From Saccharomonospora marina XMU15 (GTDB lineage Bacteria; Actinomycetota; Actinomycetes; Mycobacteriales; Pseudonocardiaceae), in contig NZ_CM001439.1 in the NCBI RefSeq assembly GCF_000244955.1, positions 5,772,527 to 5,836,526 of the forward strand: 64,000 nucleotides of DNA, read 5' to 3'. The notes beneath the pieces are model-generated. The model had not been told where the DNA came from. It did not search any database and was given only the letters and a program-made list of their open reading frames with translations. The position numbers were made by a program, and so were the translations under genes. Numbering within the stretch: position 1 is the stretch's first letter; each line of letters starts with the position of its first letter. This document shows, piece by piece, positions 1-11,286 of this stretch.

Positions 1-774
1 CTTGGCTGCAGCCGGTGCTTGCGGCAGCGGCGCCGCCGACGGCGGGCACGGCGTGCCCGCACCCCCGGTGACGGCAGTCGGTGCGGCAGCCTTCGACGGA
101 TCGGGCACGGTGGTGCCCGCTCCGGCCGCGACCGTGACGTCTCCGGGGCCGCCACCTGCGTCGATCGAGCTGGGCACGCGTGGCGAGGTCTCGACCCGCA
201 GCTGCCTCGGCCCGGCCTCCAACTGTCGGACCCCGGCCAGGTTCTCGCCGCTGAGCGCCGCGTAGGCGTTCAACGCCCTGGTCGCCTGTTCCCGCGCCTC
301 GCGCGCCCGCGCGACCTTGACGACGTTGTCGGTCTCGAAGCCGAGCAGGCTGATCACGGAGTCGAGCGTGGTGTAGCCGCCCGCGCCTTCTCGCAGGGTC
401 TGCGAATCGGGGAGTTGATGCAGGGTACGGCTGAACGCGTCGCCCTGGGCGAAGATCCGCTCGGCGGAGTCGTTGACCTTCTCGACCGCCTGCTCGGAGA
501 ACGACGCCTGTGCCTGGACCGCCGAACCCGCCTCCGCGCCCGCCTTGCTCTGCCACCGCACACCCAGCTTGCCGAGTTCGGTTCTGAGGGTGGCTTCGGT
601 CTCGGCGAGCGCGGCCGCCACCGACTTCAGCGCGTCGACGGCGTCGGCGATCCCGCTGGTGCCCGCGCCGGAACGGAACCTGTCGATCTCGTCGGCCAGC
701 ATGTTGTCGGTGTAGCCGTCGAAGCGGTGGCTGCTGATCCGTTCGGCCAGCGCGGTGATGTCGAGGTTGTCCAT
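1..774 (-). CDS. Large WXG-like type VII secretion-associated protein, C-terminus outside window
   Basis: The reading frame is open from an ATG at 774 to the window edge, giving 258 residues with no stop. The first 150 residues are helical and hydrophilic. A Trp74-Gln-Ser turn sits between two predicted helices, where WXG100/PPE-type proteins carry Trp-x-Gly. After about residue 205 the protein becomes rich in Ala, Pro and Gly, like a linker leading to a further domain. It is the last visible gene of a minus-strand cassette, 8 bases after a DUF3558 lipoprotein, with a small helical protein upstream. By family analogy it would be a secreted or surface substrate of an ESX-type system. The C-terminal activity is unknown because it lies outside the window. 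Confidence 0.65.
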   Translation of the reverse strand, partial: MDNLDITALAERISSHRFDGYTDNMLADEIDRFRSGAGTSGIADAVDALKSVAAALAETEATLRTELGKLGVRWQSKAGAEAGSAVQAQASFSEQAVEKVNDSAERIFAQGDAFSRTLHQLPDSQTLREGAGGYTTLDSVISLLGFETDNVVKVARAREAREQATRALNAYAALSGENLAGVRQLEAGPRQLRVETSPRVPSSIDAGGGPGDVTVAAGAGTTVPDPSKAAAPTAVTGGAGTPCPPSAAPLPQAPAAAK

Positions 775-782
775 GTCGGTTG

Positions 783-1418
783 CTACCTCCTGCCCTGCAG
801 GGTTTTCACCGCGAGCGTGGCCGCGTGCCGCGCCAGCTCGCACATCCGGGCCTGGCTGAACTCGCCGGGGTCGGTCGGGTAGAACTGCACCCGCAACGTC
901 TGCCCACGCGCTACCCCGACGAGCGTCTCGCAGTCACTTGCGCTGGAGCCTTTCGCGTAGTGCAGCAGCGCCGGGTAGGACTCCACGTCGACCCGCTCGC
1001 TCACCATGACTCCTTCGGCGCGCGTGCCTCGCGTCCATTCGGTGAGGTCGGCGTCGGTGACGAGTTCGACGTAGTAGCTGTGGTACGGCGACGACCGGTC
1101 GACGTCCAGCGAGCACGTCGCGCCCTGCCTGCCCACCGGCTCCGAATGCGGCGTGCTGTTCACCCGCAACTCGTCCAGCTGCGCCTCGGTGAACAGCGAG
1201 CACGGGTCCAAACCGGTGAGCGAAAGCTCACGGGGACGCTCGACGGTTGGCCGCGCGGACCCGGCGCCTGCCGCCGGACCCGCACTGGCGGAGCCCGCGC
1301 TGGTGGCCGTACAGCCCGAAATCTGCACGGCGGCCAGCCCGGTGAGTGTCAGTGCCGCGATGACCGGCGCGAGCCGGGCCGGTGCGGCGCTGCTAGCCGT
1401 GGAAGCCACGGCGGTCAC
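783..1418 (-). CDS. DUF3558 family lipoprotein
   Basis: This 211-residue protein starts with a hydrophobic segment ending in a lipobox-like Ile-Ser-Gly-Cys at about residue 36, then an Ala/Gly/Ser-rich linker. The mature part has the DUF3558 hallmarks: Asp-Pro-Cys near the start of the domain (the DPCSLFT stretch), a second Cys in the GATCSLDV strand, and a third in the ASDCETLV strand. DUF3558 proteins are actinobacterial surface lipoproteins, often near ESX-related genes; their biochemical role is not established. The start overlaps the end of the upstream helical protein by 26 bases, so the two are probably co-translated. Confidence 0.8.
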   Translation of the reverse strand: MTAVASTASSAAPARLAPVIAALTLTGLAAVQISGCTATSAGSASAGPAAGAGSARPTVERPRELSLTGLDPCSLFTEAQLDELRVNSTPHSEPVGRQGATCSLDVDRSSPYHSYYVELVTDADLTEWTRGTRAEGVMVSERVDVESYPALLHYAKGSSASDCETLVGVARGQTLRVQFYPTDPGEFSQARMCELARHAATLAVKTLQGRR

Positions 1419-1818
1419 CGAAGGCGGCGGCCTTCTCTTCCTCGCTCACCCCGTACTCGGCACTCGCGGCCCGCAACTGCTCGGCCAGGTCGCGCAGTTG
1501 CCGCACGTAGGAGCGCACGCGTTGCTCGTAGGAGCCCTCGCCGCCCGCGATCACCTGGTTCCAGGCCTGCACCGCGTGCGTTGAAACGACGTCCTGCGAG
1601 GGCGGAGGAATCCGCAACGCGGCCAACCGCTGCGCGAGTTCGCGCTGCAGCGCCGCCGCCTGCTCCTCGATGACCTTGGCGACCGCGAGGATCTGGTCCG
1701 GAGCCACCCTGAGGTCGGCGACGCCGGGCACCGGTGGCACGCTCGCGGCGAGTTGGGTGCCGCCCCCGGAACCGAACATGGTGGCCAACGACCGAGGCAG
1801 CTCACCGTCCCGTGACAT
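1393..1818 (-). CDS. Small helical ESX-type protein with YxxxE tail
   Basis: A 141-residue, mostly alpha-helical protein. Two long helices (roughly 42-70 and 95-121) are separated by a turn containing Trp86. The second helix is followed by Tyr122-Gly-Val-Ser-Glu126, which fits the general type VII secretion signal YxxxD/E directly after a helix. The ATG at 1818 is preceded by a purine-rich AGGGGGTG stretch. It is first in a cassette with a DUF3558 lipoprotein and a larger WXG-like protein, so it is probably the heterodimer partner or secreted companion of the latter. A related family is assumed from architecture only. Confidence 0.65.
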   Translation of the reverse strand: MSRDGELPRSLATMFGSGGGTQLAASVPPVPGVADLRVAPDQILAVAKVIEEQAAALQRELAQRLAALRIPPPSQDVVSTHAVQAWNQVIAGGEGSYEQRVRSYVRQLRDLAEQLRAASAEYGVSEEEKAAAFGDRRGFHG

Positions 1819-1948
1819 CTGCACACCCCCTGCTACGTGCGGTAGCCAGCCGGTCTCCGTAAGCAGGCTACCAACCGCAGTGTCACCGTGACCTGAACTC
1901 GGAAGGGAAAACCTGCCCACCGGTTCCGTTCGCAGGTGCGAAATCGGG

Positions 1949-3211
1949 CTAACCGGTCGGCAGTGCGATCTCGCCGCGCACCGCGCGCAGCGCGATGTCG
2001 GTGCGGTGGTGCGCACCCGGCAGGTGCACCTTGGCGACCCGCTCGTAGGCCTGCTCCCGCGCGGCTGCCAGGTCGTCGCCGGTGCCCACCACTGAGAGCA
2101 CCCTGCCACCGCTGGAGACCACCGCGCCGTCGTCGCGTCGGCGGGTGCCCGCGTGCAGCACGCCTTCGGCTTCGCTTCCGCTGATGACGTCACCGGTTCG
2201 CGGCCTTCCGGGGTAGCCGTCGGCGGCGATCACGACGGTGACGGCGGCGCCGTCGGCCCACTCCAGCGGCGGGTGGTCGGCAAGCGACCCCGTCGCGGTC
2301 GCGTGCAGCAGCCCCGCGATCGGGGTACGCAGCAACGCCAACACGGCCTGCGTCTCCGGGTCGCCGAAACGGCAGTTGAACTCGATGACCTGCGGGCCCT
2401 GCGTCGTCAGCGCCAACCCGGCGTACAGCAGCCCGGAGAACGGGGTGCCTCGCGCCGCGAGTTCGTCGACAACAGGCTGCACGACGGTCGAAACCACGTC
2501 GCCGACCAGCCCGGGAGGCGCCCACGGCAGCGGCGCGTATGCGCCCATGCCTCCGGTATTGGGCCCGGTGTCGCCGTCGCCGACGCGCTTGAAGTCCTGC
2601 GCGGGCAGCAACGGCACCACGGTCCGGCCGTCGACGAGGCAGAACAGCGACGCCTCCGGACCGTCCAGGAACGACTCCAGCACCACGGGGTGACCGCCGT
2701 CGAGCAGCATCAGCGCGTGCTTGCGAGCGTGTTCGACGTCGTCGGTCACCACCACGCCCTTGCCCGCGGCCAGCCCGTCGTCCTTGACCACCCAGGTGGG
2801 GCCGAAGCGGCCGAGCGCGGCGTCGAGATGGGCCGGGTTGTCCACCACCTCGCTTCGTGCCGTCGGCACCTCGGCCGCCGCCATGACCTCCTTGGCGAAG
2901 GACTTTGAGCCCTCGATGCGGGCCGCCTGCGCCGACGGCCCGAAGCAGGCGATACCCGCCTTGCGCACGGCGTCGGCCGCGCCCGCGACGAGCGGCACCT
3001 CCGGACCGATGACGACGAGGTCGGCCTTCCACCGCAGCGCCGCGGCGGCGATGTCGGACACCTCGGTCAGGTCGACGCCGACGGCCTCCGCGAGCGCGGC
3101 CGTGCCCGCGTTGCCGGGCGCGCAGCCCAGCGCCGTCACCGCCGGGTCGTGGGAGGCGGCCAGTGCCAGGGCGTGCTCACGGGCTCCGGAGCCGATAACC
3201 AGGACGCGCAC
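1949..3211 (-). CDS. purD: Phosphoribosylamine-glycine ligase (PurD)
   Basis: GAR synthetase catalyses ATP-dependent ligation of glycine to 5-phosphoribosylamine, the second step of purine synthesis in the cytoplasm. The 420-residue length is normal for the family. The N-terminus has the [14 protein letters not shown] nucleotide-binding motif, the middle is an ATP-grasp fold ([15 protein letters not shown]), and [15 protein letters not shown] and [12 protein letters not shown] are PurD signatures. I chose the GTG at 3211 because the protein then begins exactly at VRVLVIGSG; the open frame extends far upstream but the extra part is not PurD-like. It is not in an operon with other pur genes here; purA lies about 3 kb away. 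Confidence 0.97.
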   Translation of the reverse strand: MRVLVIGSGAREHALALAASHDPAVTALGCAPGNAGTAALAEAVGVDLTEVSDIAAAALRWKADLVVIGPEVPLVAGAADAVRKAGIACFGPSAQAARIEGSKSFAKEVMAAAEVPTARSEVVDNPAHLDAALGRFGPTWVVKDDGLAAGKGVVVTDDVEHARKHALMLLDGGHPVVLESFLDGPEASLFCLVDGRTVVPLLPAQDFKRVGDGDTGPNTGGMGAYAPLPWAPPGLVGDVVSTVVQPVVDELAARGTPFSGLLYAGLALTTQGPQVIEFNCRFGDPETQAVLALLRTPIAGLLHATATGSLADHPPLEWADGAAVTVVIAADGYPGRPRTGDVISGSEAEGVLHAGTRRRDDGAVVSSGGRVLSVVGTGDDLAAAREQAYERVAKVHLPGAHHRTDIALRAVRGEIALPTG

Positions 3212-3346
3212 GGCCACAGCGTAAGCGGCGGGGGTCGCCCTTCGTTCACCGGTATGTCTCCTTTCCGCCGCCGCCATGTCGTGCGACGGTCTCCCTTCCC
3301 GAGCAAGGTTGCGGCGAATCCAGGACGGCACAGGAGAGAAGGCAGA

Positions 3347-4471
3347 ATGACACTGTTGACACGAGGGCGAGTGACCGCGGTCGCCGCGGTCGGCCTCGCC
3401 GTGCTGAGCATCACCGGTGTGGCGGCCCCGGCCCGTCCGGCCGACGCGGCGCCCAAGGCGGCGGGCGCCGAAAGCGGCTTCGTCGTCGTGGGACACCGGG
3501 GTGCCTCCGGCTACCGGCCGGAACACACGCTCGCCAGCTACGAACTCGCCGCGCGCATGGGCGCGGACTACATCGAGCCCGATCTGGTGACCACGAAGGA
3601 CGGCGTGCTGGTCGCCAGACACGAGCCGGAGATCGGCGGCACCACCGACGTGGCAGGCCACCCGGAGTTCGCCGACCGCAAGACCACCAAGATGGTGGAC
3701 GGTGAACCGGTGACCGGGTGGTTCGCCGAGGACTTCACCCTCGCCGAACTCAAGACGCTGCGCGCGAAGGAACGGATTCCGCAACTGCGCCCGAACAACA
3801 CGATCTACGACGGCCGCTACCAGGTTCCGACCCTGCAGGAGGTCATCGACCTGGCGAAGCGGCTGTCGCGGGAACTGCACCGCGAGATCGGCATCTACCC
3901 CGAGACCAAGCACCCGACGTACTTCCGGCAGCAGGGGCTCGCGCTGGAACCGGCGCTGGTGCGCACGCTGCGGCGAAACGGGCTGGACCGACCCAACGCG
4001 AAGGTGTACGTGCAGTCGTTCGAGGTGGGCAACCTCGTGGAACTCAACCGCACGTTGCGGGTTCGGCTGGTGCAGCTGATCGGCGGTTCCGCAGCACCGT
4101 ACGACTTCGTCGCCTCGGGTGACCCAAGGACCTACGACGACCTGGTGACACCGCAGGGTCTTGCCGAGATCGCCACCTACGCCGACGGCGTCGGCCCCAC
4201 CAAGGACCGGATCATCCCGCGCGACGAGAACGGCTACCTGACCGAGCCGACGACGCTGGTGGACGACGCGCACCAGCTCGGCCTTGCCGTGCACCCGTGG
4301 ACGTTCCGCGCGGAGAACGCGTTCCTGCCCGCCGAGCTGCGTTCCTCCGACGACCCGGCGGCGTGGGGCGACATCCTCGCCGAGTACGAGACCTTCCTCG
4401 CCACCGGCATCGACGGAGTGTTCGCCGATCAGCCGGACATCGCGGTGGAGGCGGCACGGCAACGGCGCTGA
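3347..4471 (+). CDS. glpQ: Secreted glycerophosphodiester phosphodiesterase
   Basis: It hydrolyses glycerophosphodiesters to glycerol-3-phosphate and an alcohol, outside the membrane. The 374-residue product begins with a Sec-type signal peptide (Thr/Arg start, hydrophobic [19 protein letters not shown], then Ala-Asp-Ala). The GDPD domain follows: [18 protein letters not shown] supplies the catalytic His and Glu, and [17 protein letters not shown] supplies the metal ligands and second His. The ATG at 3347 follows an AGGAGAG ribosome site. The length and the periplasmic type resemble E. coli GlpQ rather than the cytoplasmic UgpQ. No PhoP box is obvious. Confidence 0.92.
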   Translation: MTLLTRGRVTAVAAVGLAVLSITGVAAPARPADAAPKAAGAESGFVVVGHRGASGYRPEHTLASYELAARMGADYIEPDLVTTKDGVLVARHEPEIGGTTDVAGHPEFADRKTTKMVDGEPVTGWFAEDFTLAELKTLRAKERIPQLRPNNTIYDGRYQVPTLQEVIDLAKRLSRELHREIGIYPETKHPTYFRQQGLALEPALVRTLRRNGLDRPNAKVYVQSFEVGNLVELNRTLRVRLVQLIGGSAAPYDFVASGDPRTYDDLVTPQGLAEIATYADGVGPTKDRIIPRDENGYLTEPTTLVDDAHQLGLAVHPWTFRAENAFLPAELRSSDDPAAWGDILAEYETFLATGIDGVFADQPDIAVEAARQRR

Positions 4472-4494
4472 CTCGGCGCGCTCGAGGCCGCCGC

Positions 4495-4896
4495 TCAGCT
4501 CGGGCGTGCGGCGGCCTCGAGCCTGCGGTCACCGTCGCAGGTGTCCGCGCTGTACATCTCGATCTTGCGCCGGATCAGCCGCCGGTGCTCCCGCAACCGG
4601 GTGATCTGTTGCTCCACCCGGTTGTCGTGCTCCATGAGGATGGCCAGCCGCTGCGGTACGCCCGCCTCCCCGTCGTGCAGCAGGTCGACGTAGCGCAGCA
4701 GCTGTGCGATGGGCATCTCGGTGTCGCGCAGGCAGCGCAGCAGCCGCAGCAGGCCCAGATCCTCTTCGGTGAACCTGCGCCGCCCACCCGGCGTACGGCC
4801 GATGCCGCGCAGCAGGCCGATCTTCTCGTAGTAGCGCAGGGTGTCGATGCTGAAGCCGGTCTTCTCGGCGACCTCGGCCGGAGAATAGAAGCTCAC
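4495..4896 (-). CDS. MerR family transcriptional regulator
   Basis: The 133-residue protein has an N-terminal MerR winged helix ([25 protein letters not shown]) and a long dimerisation helix (about 80-120). The [12 protein letters not shown] helix resembles the AdhR/aldehyde-responsive and SoxR-like branch. Only one Cys is present near the C-terminus, so the metal-binding Cys set of MerR/CueR is absent. I chose the GTG at 4896 because it lies just downstream of a MerR-type promoter dyad; a longer frame would start inside the operator. No obvious target gene is adjacent in the same direction. Confidence 0.85.
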   Translation of the reverse strand: MSFYSPAEVAEKTGFSIDTLRYYEKIGLLRGIGRTPGGRRRFTEEDLGLLRLLRCLRDTEMPIAQLLRYVDLLHDGEAGVPQRLAILMEHDNRVEQQITRLREHRRLIRRKIEMYSADTCDGDRRLEAAARPS

Positions 4897-4902
4897 CGAC
4901 CC

Positions 4903-4934
4903 AGAGTCGCACCTGGAGCGCACTCCAGGTCAAG
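4903..4934 (-). promoter_or_regulatory. MerR-type promoter and operator upstream of the MerR gene
   Basis: On the minus strand a TTGACC hexamer runs into the dyad ACCTGGAG-N4-CTCCAGGT (4911-4930) and a GACTCT hexamer follows, giving a spacer of about 19 bases. Over-long spacers with an internal dyad are the hallmark of MerR-activated promoters. The proposed -10 is only about 7 bases from the GTG start, so the transcript would be leaderless or nearly so. Autoregulation is inferred. Confidence 0.7.
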
Positions 4935-4942
4935 CTCTCAGG

Positions 4943-5146
4943 TCAAGCTCCGCCCTCGCAGCGCGCCACCTCGCGCGACGGTCGGCCGCGCGCGGAGATC
5001 ACGACCCCGCCCGCACCCACTACGCGCACCTGTAACGAGCCGCACGCGCAGCGGGTCCATACCGTCTCACCATCCGGAGTTCGGTGCCGCGACACCACCG
5101 CGTAGGTGTCGTCGTCGGGCCAGCCGCAGTACGGGCAGGTACTCAT
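4943..5146 (-). CDS. Small Cys-rich zinc-ribbon-like protein
   Basis: A 67-residue protein beginning MSTCPYCGWPDDD, with a second Cys pair in TRCACGSLQ. Two CxxC/CxC knuckles spaced about 25 residues apart suggest a single zinc ribbon. I did not recognise a specific family. Alternative in-frame ATG codons occur 12 and 24 bases upstream. The gene ends just before the MerR operator and diverges from the LysR gene. It could be a small DNA- or protein-binding adaptor, but no function can be assigned. Confidence 0.6.
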   Translation of the reverse strand: MSTCPYCGWPDDDTYAVVSRHRTPDGETVWTRCACGSLQVRVVGAGGVVISARGRPSREVARCEGGA

Positions 5147-5221
5147 GCGACCCAGCATGGAGCCACCCATGCGTGCAGGTCCAGGTTGGATTGCTGGACC
5201 CAACCGTGAAGAATCACCTAC

Positions 5222-8139
<2,918 letters not shown>

Positions 8140-8216
8140 CCCCAAAGTGTTGATCACGTCACCTGTGTGGGTCACAGTCGGAAAGTCACCAACCGATTAC
8201 GGCTGAGAGGTACGCA

Positions 8217-8855
8217 GTGCCGAAACCCCGCACTCTCCTGCAAGGACTGACCTCACTGGGCGCCGCCGTCACGCTGACGGCATGCGTCAACGTGGCCGCC
8301 GTGGCCGACCCTCCCGGGATCCCGGACGAGGCCACCGCGCGAGCGCAACTGGCAGAGCTGACGATGGCCCCGGAAGGCTCACCGGACGGCTACGACCGCG
8401 ACAAGTTCCCACACTGGAGCGACCAGGGCGACAACTGCAACACCCGCGAGACCGTGCTGGCACGTGACGGCGACAACGTCGAGGCCGGCAACGACTGCTA
8501 TCCCACCTCCGGCACCTGGAGCAGCCCCTACGACGGGGACACGTGGTCGCAGCCATCCGATGTCGACATCGATCACGTGGTGCCCCTCGCCGACGCCTGG
8601 CGCACCGGGGCCTCGGAGTGGACCACCGCGAAACGCGAGCGCTTCGCCAACGACCTCGAGGGCCCGCAACTGATCGCGGTTACCGACAACGTCAACCAGG
8701 AGAAGGGTGACAAGTCGCCCGACGAGTGGAAGCCGCCGAGGCAGAGCTATTGGTGCACCTACGCCAGCATGTGGATCAACGTCAAGTACCGCTGGGAACT
8801 CACCGTCGACGAGGCCGAGCACGCCGCACTCGACGACATGCTCGACCGCTGCTGA
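8217..8855 (+). CDS. Secreted HNH endonuclease family protein (DUF1524-like)
   Basis: A 212-residue exported protein. The N-terminal hydrophobic segment ends near VTLTACVNVAA, where Leu-Thr-Ala-Cys could be a lipobox. The nuclease part has Cys pairs around DNCNTRETV and GNDCYPTSG, then GTWSSPYDGDTW, the HNH-type DIDHVVPLADAW (catalytic His) and NVNQEKGDKSPDEWKPP (Asn/Lys metal site), ending in Cys. This order matches the secreted HNH/DUF1524 family common in Streptomyces and relatives. The likely role is extracellular DNA degradation. A dyad CTGTG-N5-CACAG lies at about 8164-8180 upstream. Confidence 0.88.
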   Translation: MPKPRTLLQGLTSLGAAVTLTACVNVAAVADPPGIPDEATARAQLAELTMAPEGSPDGYDRDKFPHWSDQGDNCNTRETVLARDGDNVEAGNDCYPTSGTWSSPYDGDTWSQPSDVDIDHVVPLADAWRTGASEWTTAKRERFANDLEGPQLIAVTDNVNQEKGDKSPDEWKPPRQSYWCTYASMWINVKYRWELTVDEAEHAALDDMLDRC

Positions 8856-9020
8856 GCGCGTTCCGGAAGGCGCCGCCACGCGAGTCCGGTCGGCGGGTGC
8901 ACGCGGGACCGTAGTGTTGTCACTCGGGCGGTCCTGCGAGTTCGGTGCTCGTTGGCAACACCCCTCGCCCGGGCCGCGGGTGGATGCCCCGCGGTCGCCA
9001 CAGCGAGCCAGGAGTCAGGC

Positions 9021-9086
9021 ATGGAGCGCCCGAGCCGCATCGAAACAGCAGCGCCAATGGCCGTGATCGGTCTGTCGTGGACCTGA
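9021..9086 (+). CDS. Possible 21-aa leader peptide before a membrane protein
   Basis: A short frame starts at ATG 9021 after a good CCAGGAGTC ribosome site and encodes 21 residues ending ...VIGLSWT. Its stop overlaps the GTG start of the membrane protein at 9077, so translation could be coupled. It may simply be chance, or the downstream protein could start elsewhere. Confidence 0.3.
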   Translation: MERPSRIETAAPMAVIGLSWT

Positions 9087-9433
9087 ACGGCAAGGTGAAC
9101 CTCGGCGACGGCAAGGACCACAGCGACACCGGTCGATCCCGTCGACGCAAGGGCGCGCTGGCGGGCCTGGCGATGCTGCTGCTGGTCGCCGTACCGGCCG
9201 GCTGGTGCGCGTTCCTGGCCATCGTCAGCTTCACCGGGTGTCTGATCGAGTGCGGTGAACCCCAGCCTGCGCCGGGCGCAATGTGGGCTGCGCTCACCGC
9301 GGCACTGCTCTCCTTGCCCCTCATCACCGGACTGGCCGTGTCCCGGGTGCCGCTTCGTCGCCTCTGGCCTTGGCTCATCGGCCTCGTCGGCGCGGTTGCG
9401 CTCGGCGCTCTGCTCGCGCAACGCGTGATCTGA
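9077..9433 (+). CDS. Small hypothetical membrane protein
   Basis: A 118-residue protein with a hydrophilic basic N-terminus (about 30 residues, RSRRRKGALAG) and three hydrophobic segments (about 31-54, 71-88 and 96-113). The loop between the first two has two Cys (TGCLIECGE), which may form an extracytoplasmic disulfide. No family was recognised. The open frame extends to 8945, but the residues before GTG 9077 do not look like protein and no better start is seen. Confidence 0.55.
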   Translation: MDLNGKVNLGDGKDHSDTGRSRRRKGALAGLAMLLLVAVPAGWCAFLAIVSFTGCLIECGEPQPAPGAMWAALTAALLSLPLITGLAVSRVPLRRLWPWLIGLVGAVALGALLAQRVI

Positions 9434-9583
9434 CGGACGTTCGGTCGCCCTCGCCTGCCGTTACGGCTCGTTTCGGACCCGCCGGTTTCCGGAAGGCGCG
9501 GGAACCATCGACAGCGAGACCGCCTGCCCGGCCTACGGCGGCAGCGGCGATCGCGTCGCCGTGCTGGGGCTGAACAGCCGCCG

Positions 9584-9997
9584 CTACGCGAGCCCGGTCG
9601 CCTCGACGGCGGCCGGGTCGGAGTCGGCGAGCAACTGACGGCACCTTTCGTACTCGTCGTTCTCGCCGATGCGACCCGCCGCCTTGGCGAGCGCGGCGAG
9701 TGCGCGCAGGAAACCCTGGTTGGGGCGGTGTGACCACGGCACGGGACCGAACCCCTTCCAACCCGCCCTGCGCAACTGGTCGAGCCCACGGTGATAGCCG
9801 GTGCGGGCGTAGGCGTAGGCGGCGACGAACTCCTGCTGCGTCAGCGCCCGCTCGGCCAGCACGGCCCAAGCCTCACTGAAGTCGGGATACTCCGCGGCGA
9901 CCTCGACCGGGTCCGTCCCGGTGTCCATGGCGGCCTGCGGCTGCGGCCGATCCGGCAGTTTGGTCGGGTCCGGTTCCAAGAGGTTGCCGTGCGTCAT
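9584..9997 (-). CDS. DUF3151 family protein
   Basis: A 137-residue cytoplasmic protein with the DUF3151 signature: MTHGNLLEPDPTKLP at the start, FSEAWAVLAERAL, AYAYARTGYHRGLDQLRRAGWKG, and VPWSHRPNQGFLRALAALAKAAGRIGE. The repeat-like helices resemble TPR folds. In many actinobacteria DUF3151 lies next to fructose-bisphosphate aldolase, as here. Its function is unknown. Confidence 0.9.
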   Translation of the reverse strand: MTHGNLLEPDPTKLPDRPQPQAAMDTGTDPVEVAAEYPDFSEAWAVLAERALTQQEFVAAYAYARTGYHRGLDQLRRAGWKGFGPVPWSHRPNQGFLRALAALAKAAGRIGENDEYERCRQLLADSDPAAVEATGLA

Positions 9998-10031
9998 GCG
10001 GCCATTCTGCCGTACCGGCCGAGGCGGCCGT

Positions 10032-10118
10032 TCACAGCAGCAACGTGAGCATGGTGGTGGCTCCCGCCAACACCAGTGCCACGATCAGGATCGCGGCCAC
10101 CAATCGTCTCGGCATCAT
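10032..10118 (-). CDS. 28-aa single-pass membrane microprotein
   Basis: A short frame starting ATG-ATG encodes MMPRRLVAAILIVALVLAG and ends TTMLTLLL. A positively charged start (Arg-Arg) precedes one transmembrane helix. It sits between the fbaA terminator and the DUF3151 gene on the same strand. Similar tiny single-helix ORFs occur near DUF3151 in related genomes as far as I recall, but the call rests mainly on the sequence pattern. Confidence 0.5.
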   Translation of the reverse strand: MMPRRLVAAILIVALVLAGATTMLTLLL

Positions 10119-10130
10119 GGAAAGCCATCG

Positions 10131-10176
10131 TAAAAAGGGCGGCTCGTCGCGGGCACGCCGCCCGCGACGAGCCGCC
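10131..10176 (-). terminator. Rho-independent terminator of fbaA
   Basis: Perfect 17-bp arms (10138-10154 and 10160-10176) enclose a 5-base loop. On the minus strand the stem is followed by CTTTTTA, giving the classic U-tract, 10 bases after the fbaA stop codon. Confidence 0.93.
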
Positions 10177-10185
10177 GTTGTCCGG

Positions 10186-11214
10186 TTACAGCTTGTTGCC
10201 CGCCGACTTCAGGCTCTGCGCCGCCTCGACGACGCGAGCCGCCATCGAGCCTTCCGCGACCTTGAGGTAGCTGCGCGGGTCGTAGACCTTCTTGTTGCCG
10301 ACCTCGCCGTCGACCTTCAGCACGCCGTCGTAGTTCTTGAACATGTGGTCGGCGATCGGGCGGGTGAACGCGTACTGGGTGTCGGTGTCCACGTTCATCT
10401 TCACCACGCCGTAGGAGACGGCCTCGTGGATCTCCTCCAGCAGCGACCCTGACCCGCCGTGGAACACCAGCTCGAACGGCTTCGAGCCTTCGGCGAGCCC
10501 CAGCTTCTCCTCGGCCACCCGCTGGCCGCGCCTGAGCACGTCGGGCCGCAGCTTCACCGCGCCCGGCTTGTAGGAGCCGTGCACGTTGCCGAACGTGGCC
10601 GCGAGCAGGTACCGGCCCTTCTCACCGCTGCCGAGCGCGTCGACGGTCTTGAGGAAGTCACCTTCCGCGGTGTAGAGCTTCTCGTTGATCTCGTTGGAGA
10701 CGCCGTCCTCCTCACCGCCGACGACGCCGATCTCCACCTCGAGGATGATCTTCGCGGCGGCGGCGCGCTCCAGCAGGTCGGCCGCGACCTTGAGGTTCTC
10801 GTCGAGGTCGATCGCGGAACCGTCCCACATGTGCGACTGGAACAGCGGGTTCTTGCCCGCGTTCACGCGCTCCTTGGAGAGCTCGATGAGCGGGTTCACG
10901 AAGCCGTCGAGCTTGTCCTTGGGGCAGTGGTCGGTGTGCAACGCGACGTTGATCGGGTACTTGGCGGCGACGACGTGCGCGAACTCGGCCAACGCGGTCG
11001 CGCCCGTCACCATGTCCTTCACCTTCTGCCCCGAAGCGAACTCGGCGCCGCCGGTGGAGAACTGGATGATCCCGTCGCTTTCGGCCTCGGCGAAGCCACG
11101 CAGGGCCGCGTTCAGGGTTTCCGACGAGGTCACGTTGATGGCCGGGTACGCGAACTCGTTCGCCTTGGCCCGGTCCAGCATCTCGGCGTAGATCTCGGGT
11201 GTGGCGATGGGCAT
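10186..11214 (-). CDS. fbaA: Class II fructose-bisphosphate aldolase
   Basis: A zinc-dependent aldolase interconverting fructose-1,6-bisphosphate with DHAP and glyceraldehyde-3-phosphate. At 342 residues it matches actinobacterial FbaA. Zinc and catalytic motifs are visible: ALHTDHCPKDK (Asp-His), EVEIGVVGGEEDGV and VFHGGSGS, which binds the substrate phosphate. ATG 11214 is preceded by GAGGAGGACAACC. It is followed by a strong terminator, so it is probably transcribed as a single gene. Confidence 0.98.
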   Translation of the reverse strand: MPIATPEIYAEMLDRAKANEFAYPAINVTSSETLNAALRGFAEAESDGIIQFSTGGAEFASGQKVKDMVTGATALAEFAHVVAAKYPINVALHTDHCPKDKLDGFVNPLIELSKERVNAGKNPLFQSHMWDGSAIDLDENLKVAADLLERAAAAKIILEVEIGVVGGEEDGVSNEINEKLYTAEGDFLKTVDALGSGEKGRYLLAATFGNVHGSYKPGAVKLRPDVLRRGQRVAEEKLGLAEGSKPFELVFHGGSGSLLEEIHEAVSYGVVKMNVDTDTQYAFTRPIADHMFKNYDGVLKVDGEVGNKKVYDPRSYLKVAEGSMAARVVEAAQSLKSAGNKL

Positions 11215-11286
11215 CGGTTGTCCTCCTCGAGAGCGGGCGCTTTACCCGCAATCCTACGAGGGTCGCCGCCACGTCGCGGCGCCCAG

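Noticed and set aside
3212-4462. Upstream extension of the purD frame
   Set aside because: The extra residues are antisense to glpQ and do not resemble PurD, whose N-terminus is exactly at GTG 3211.
8164-8180. CTGTG-N5-CACAG as a Crp/GlxR site before the HNH gene
   Set aside because: The spacing is one base short of the usual TGTGA-N6-TCACA pattern, so it was only mentioned with the gene.
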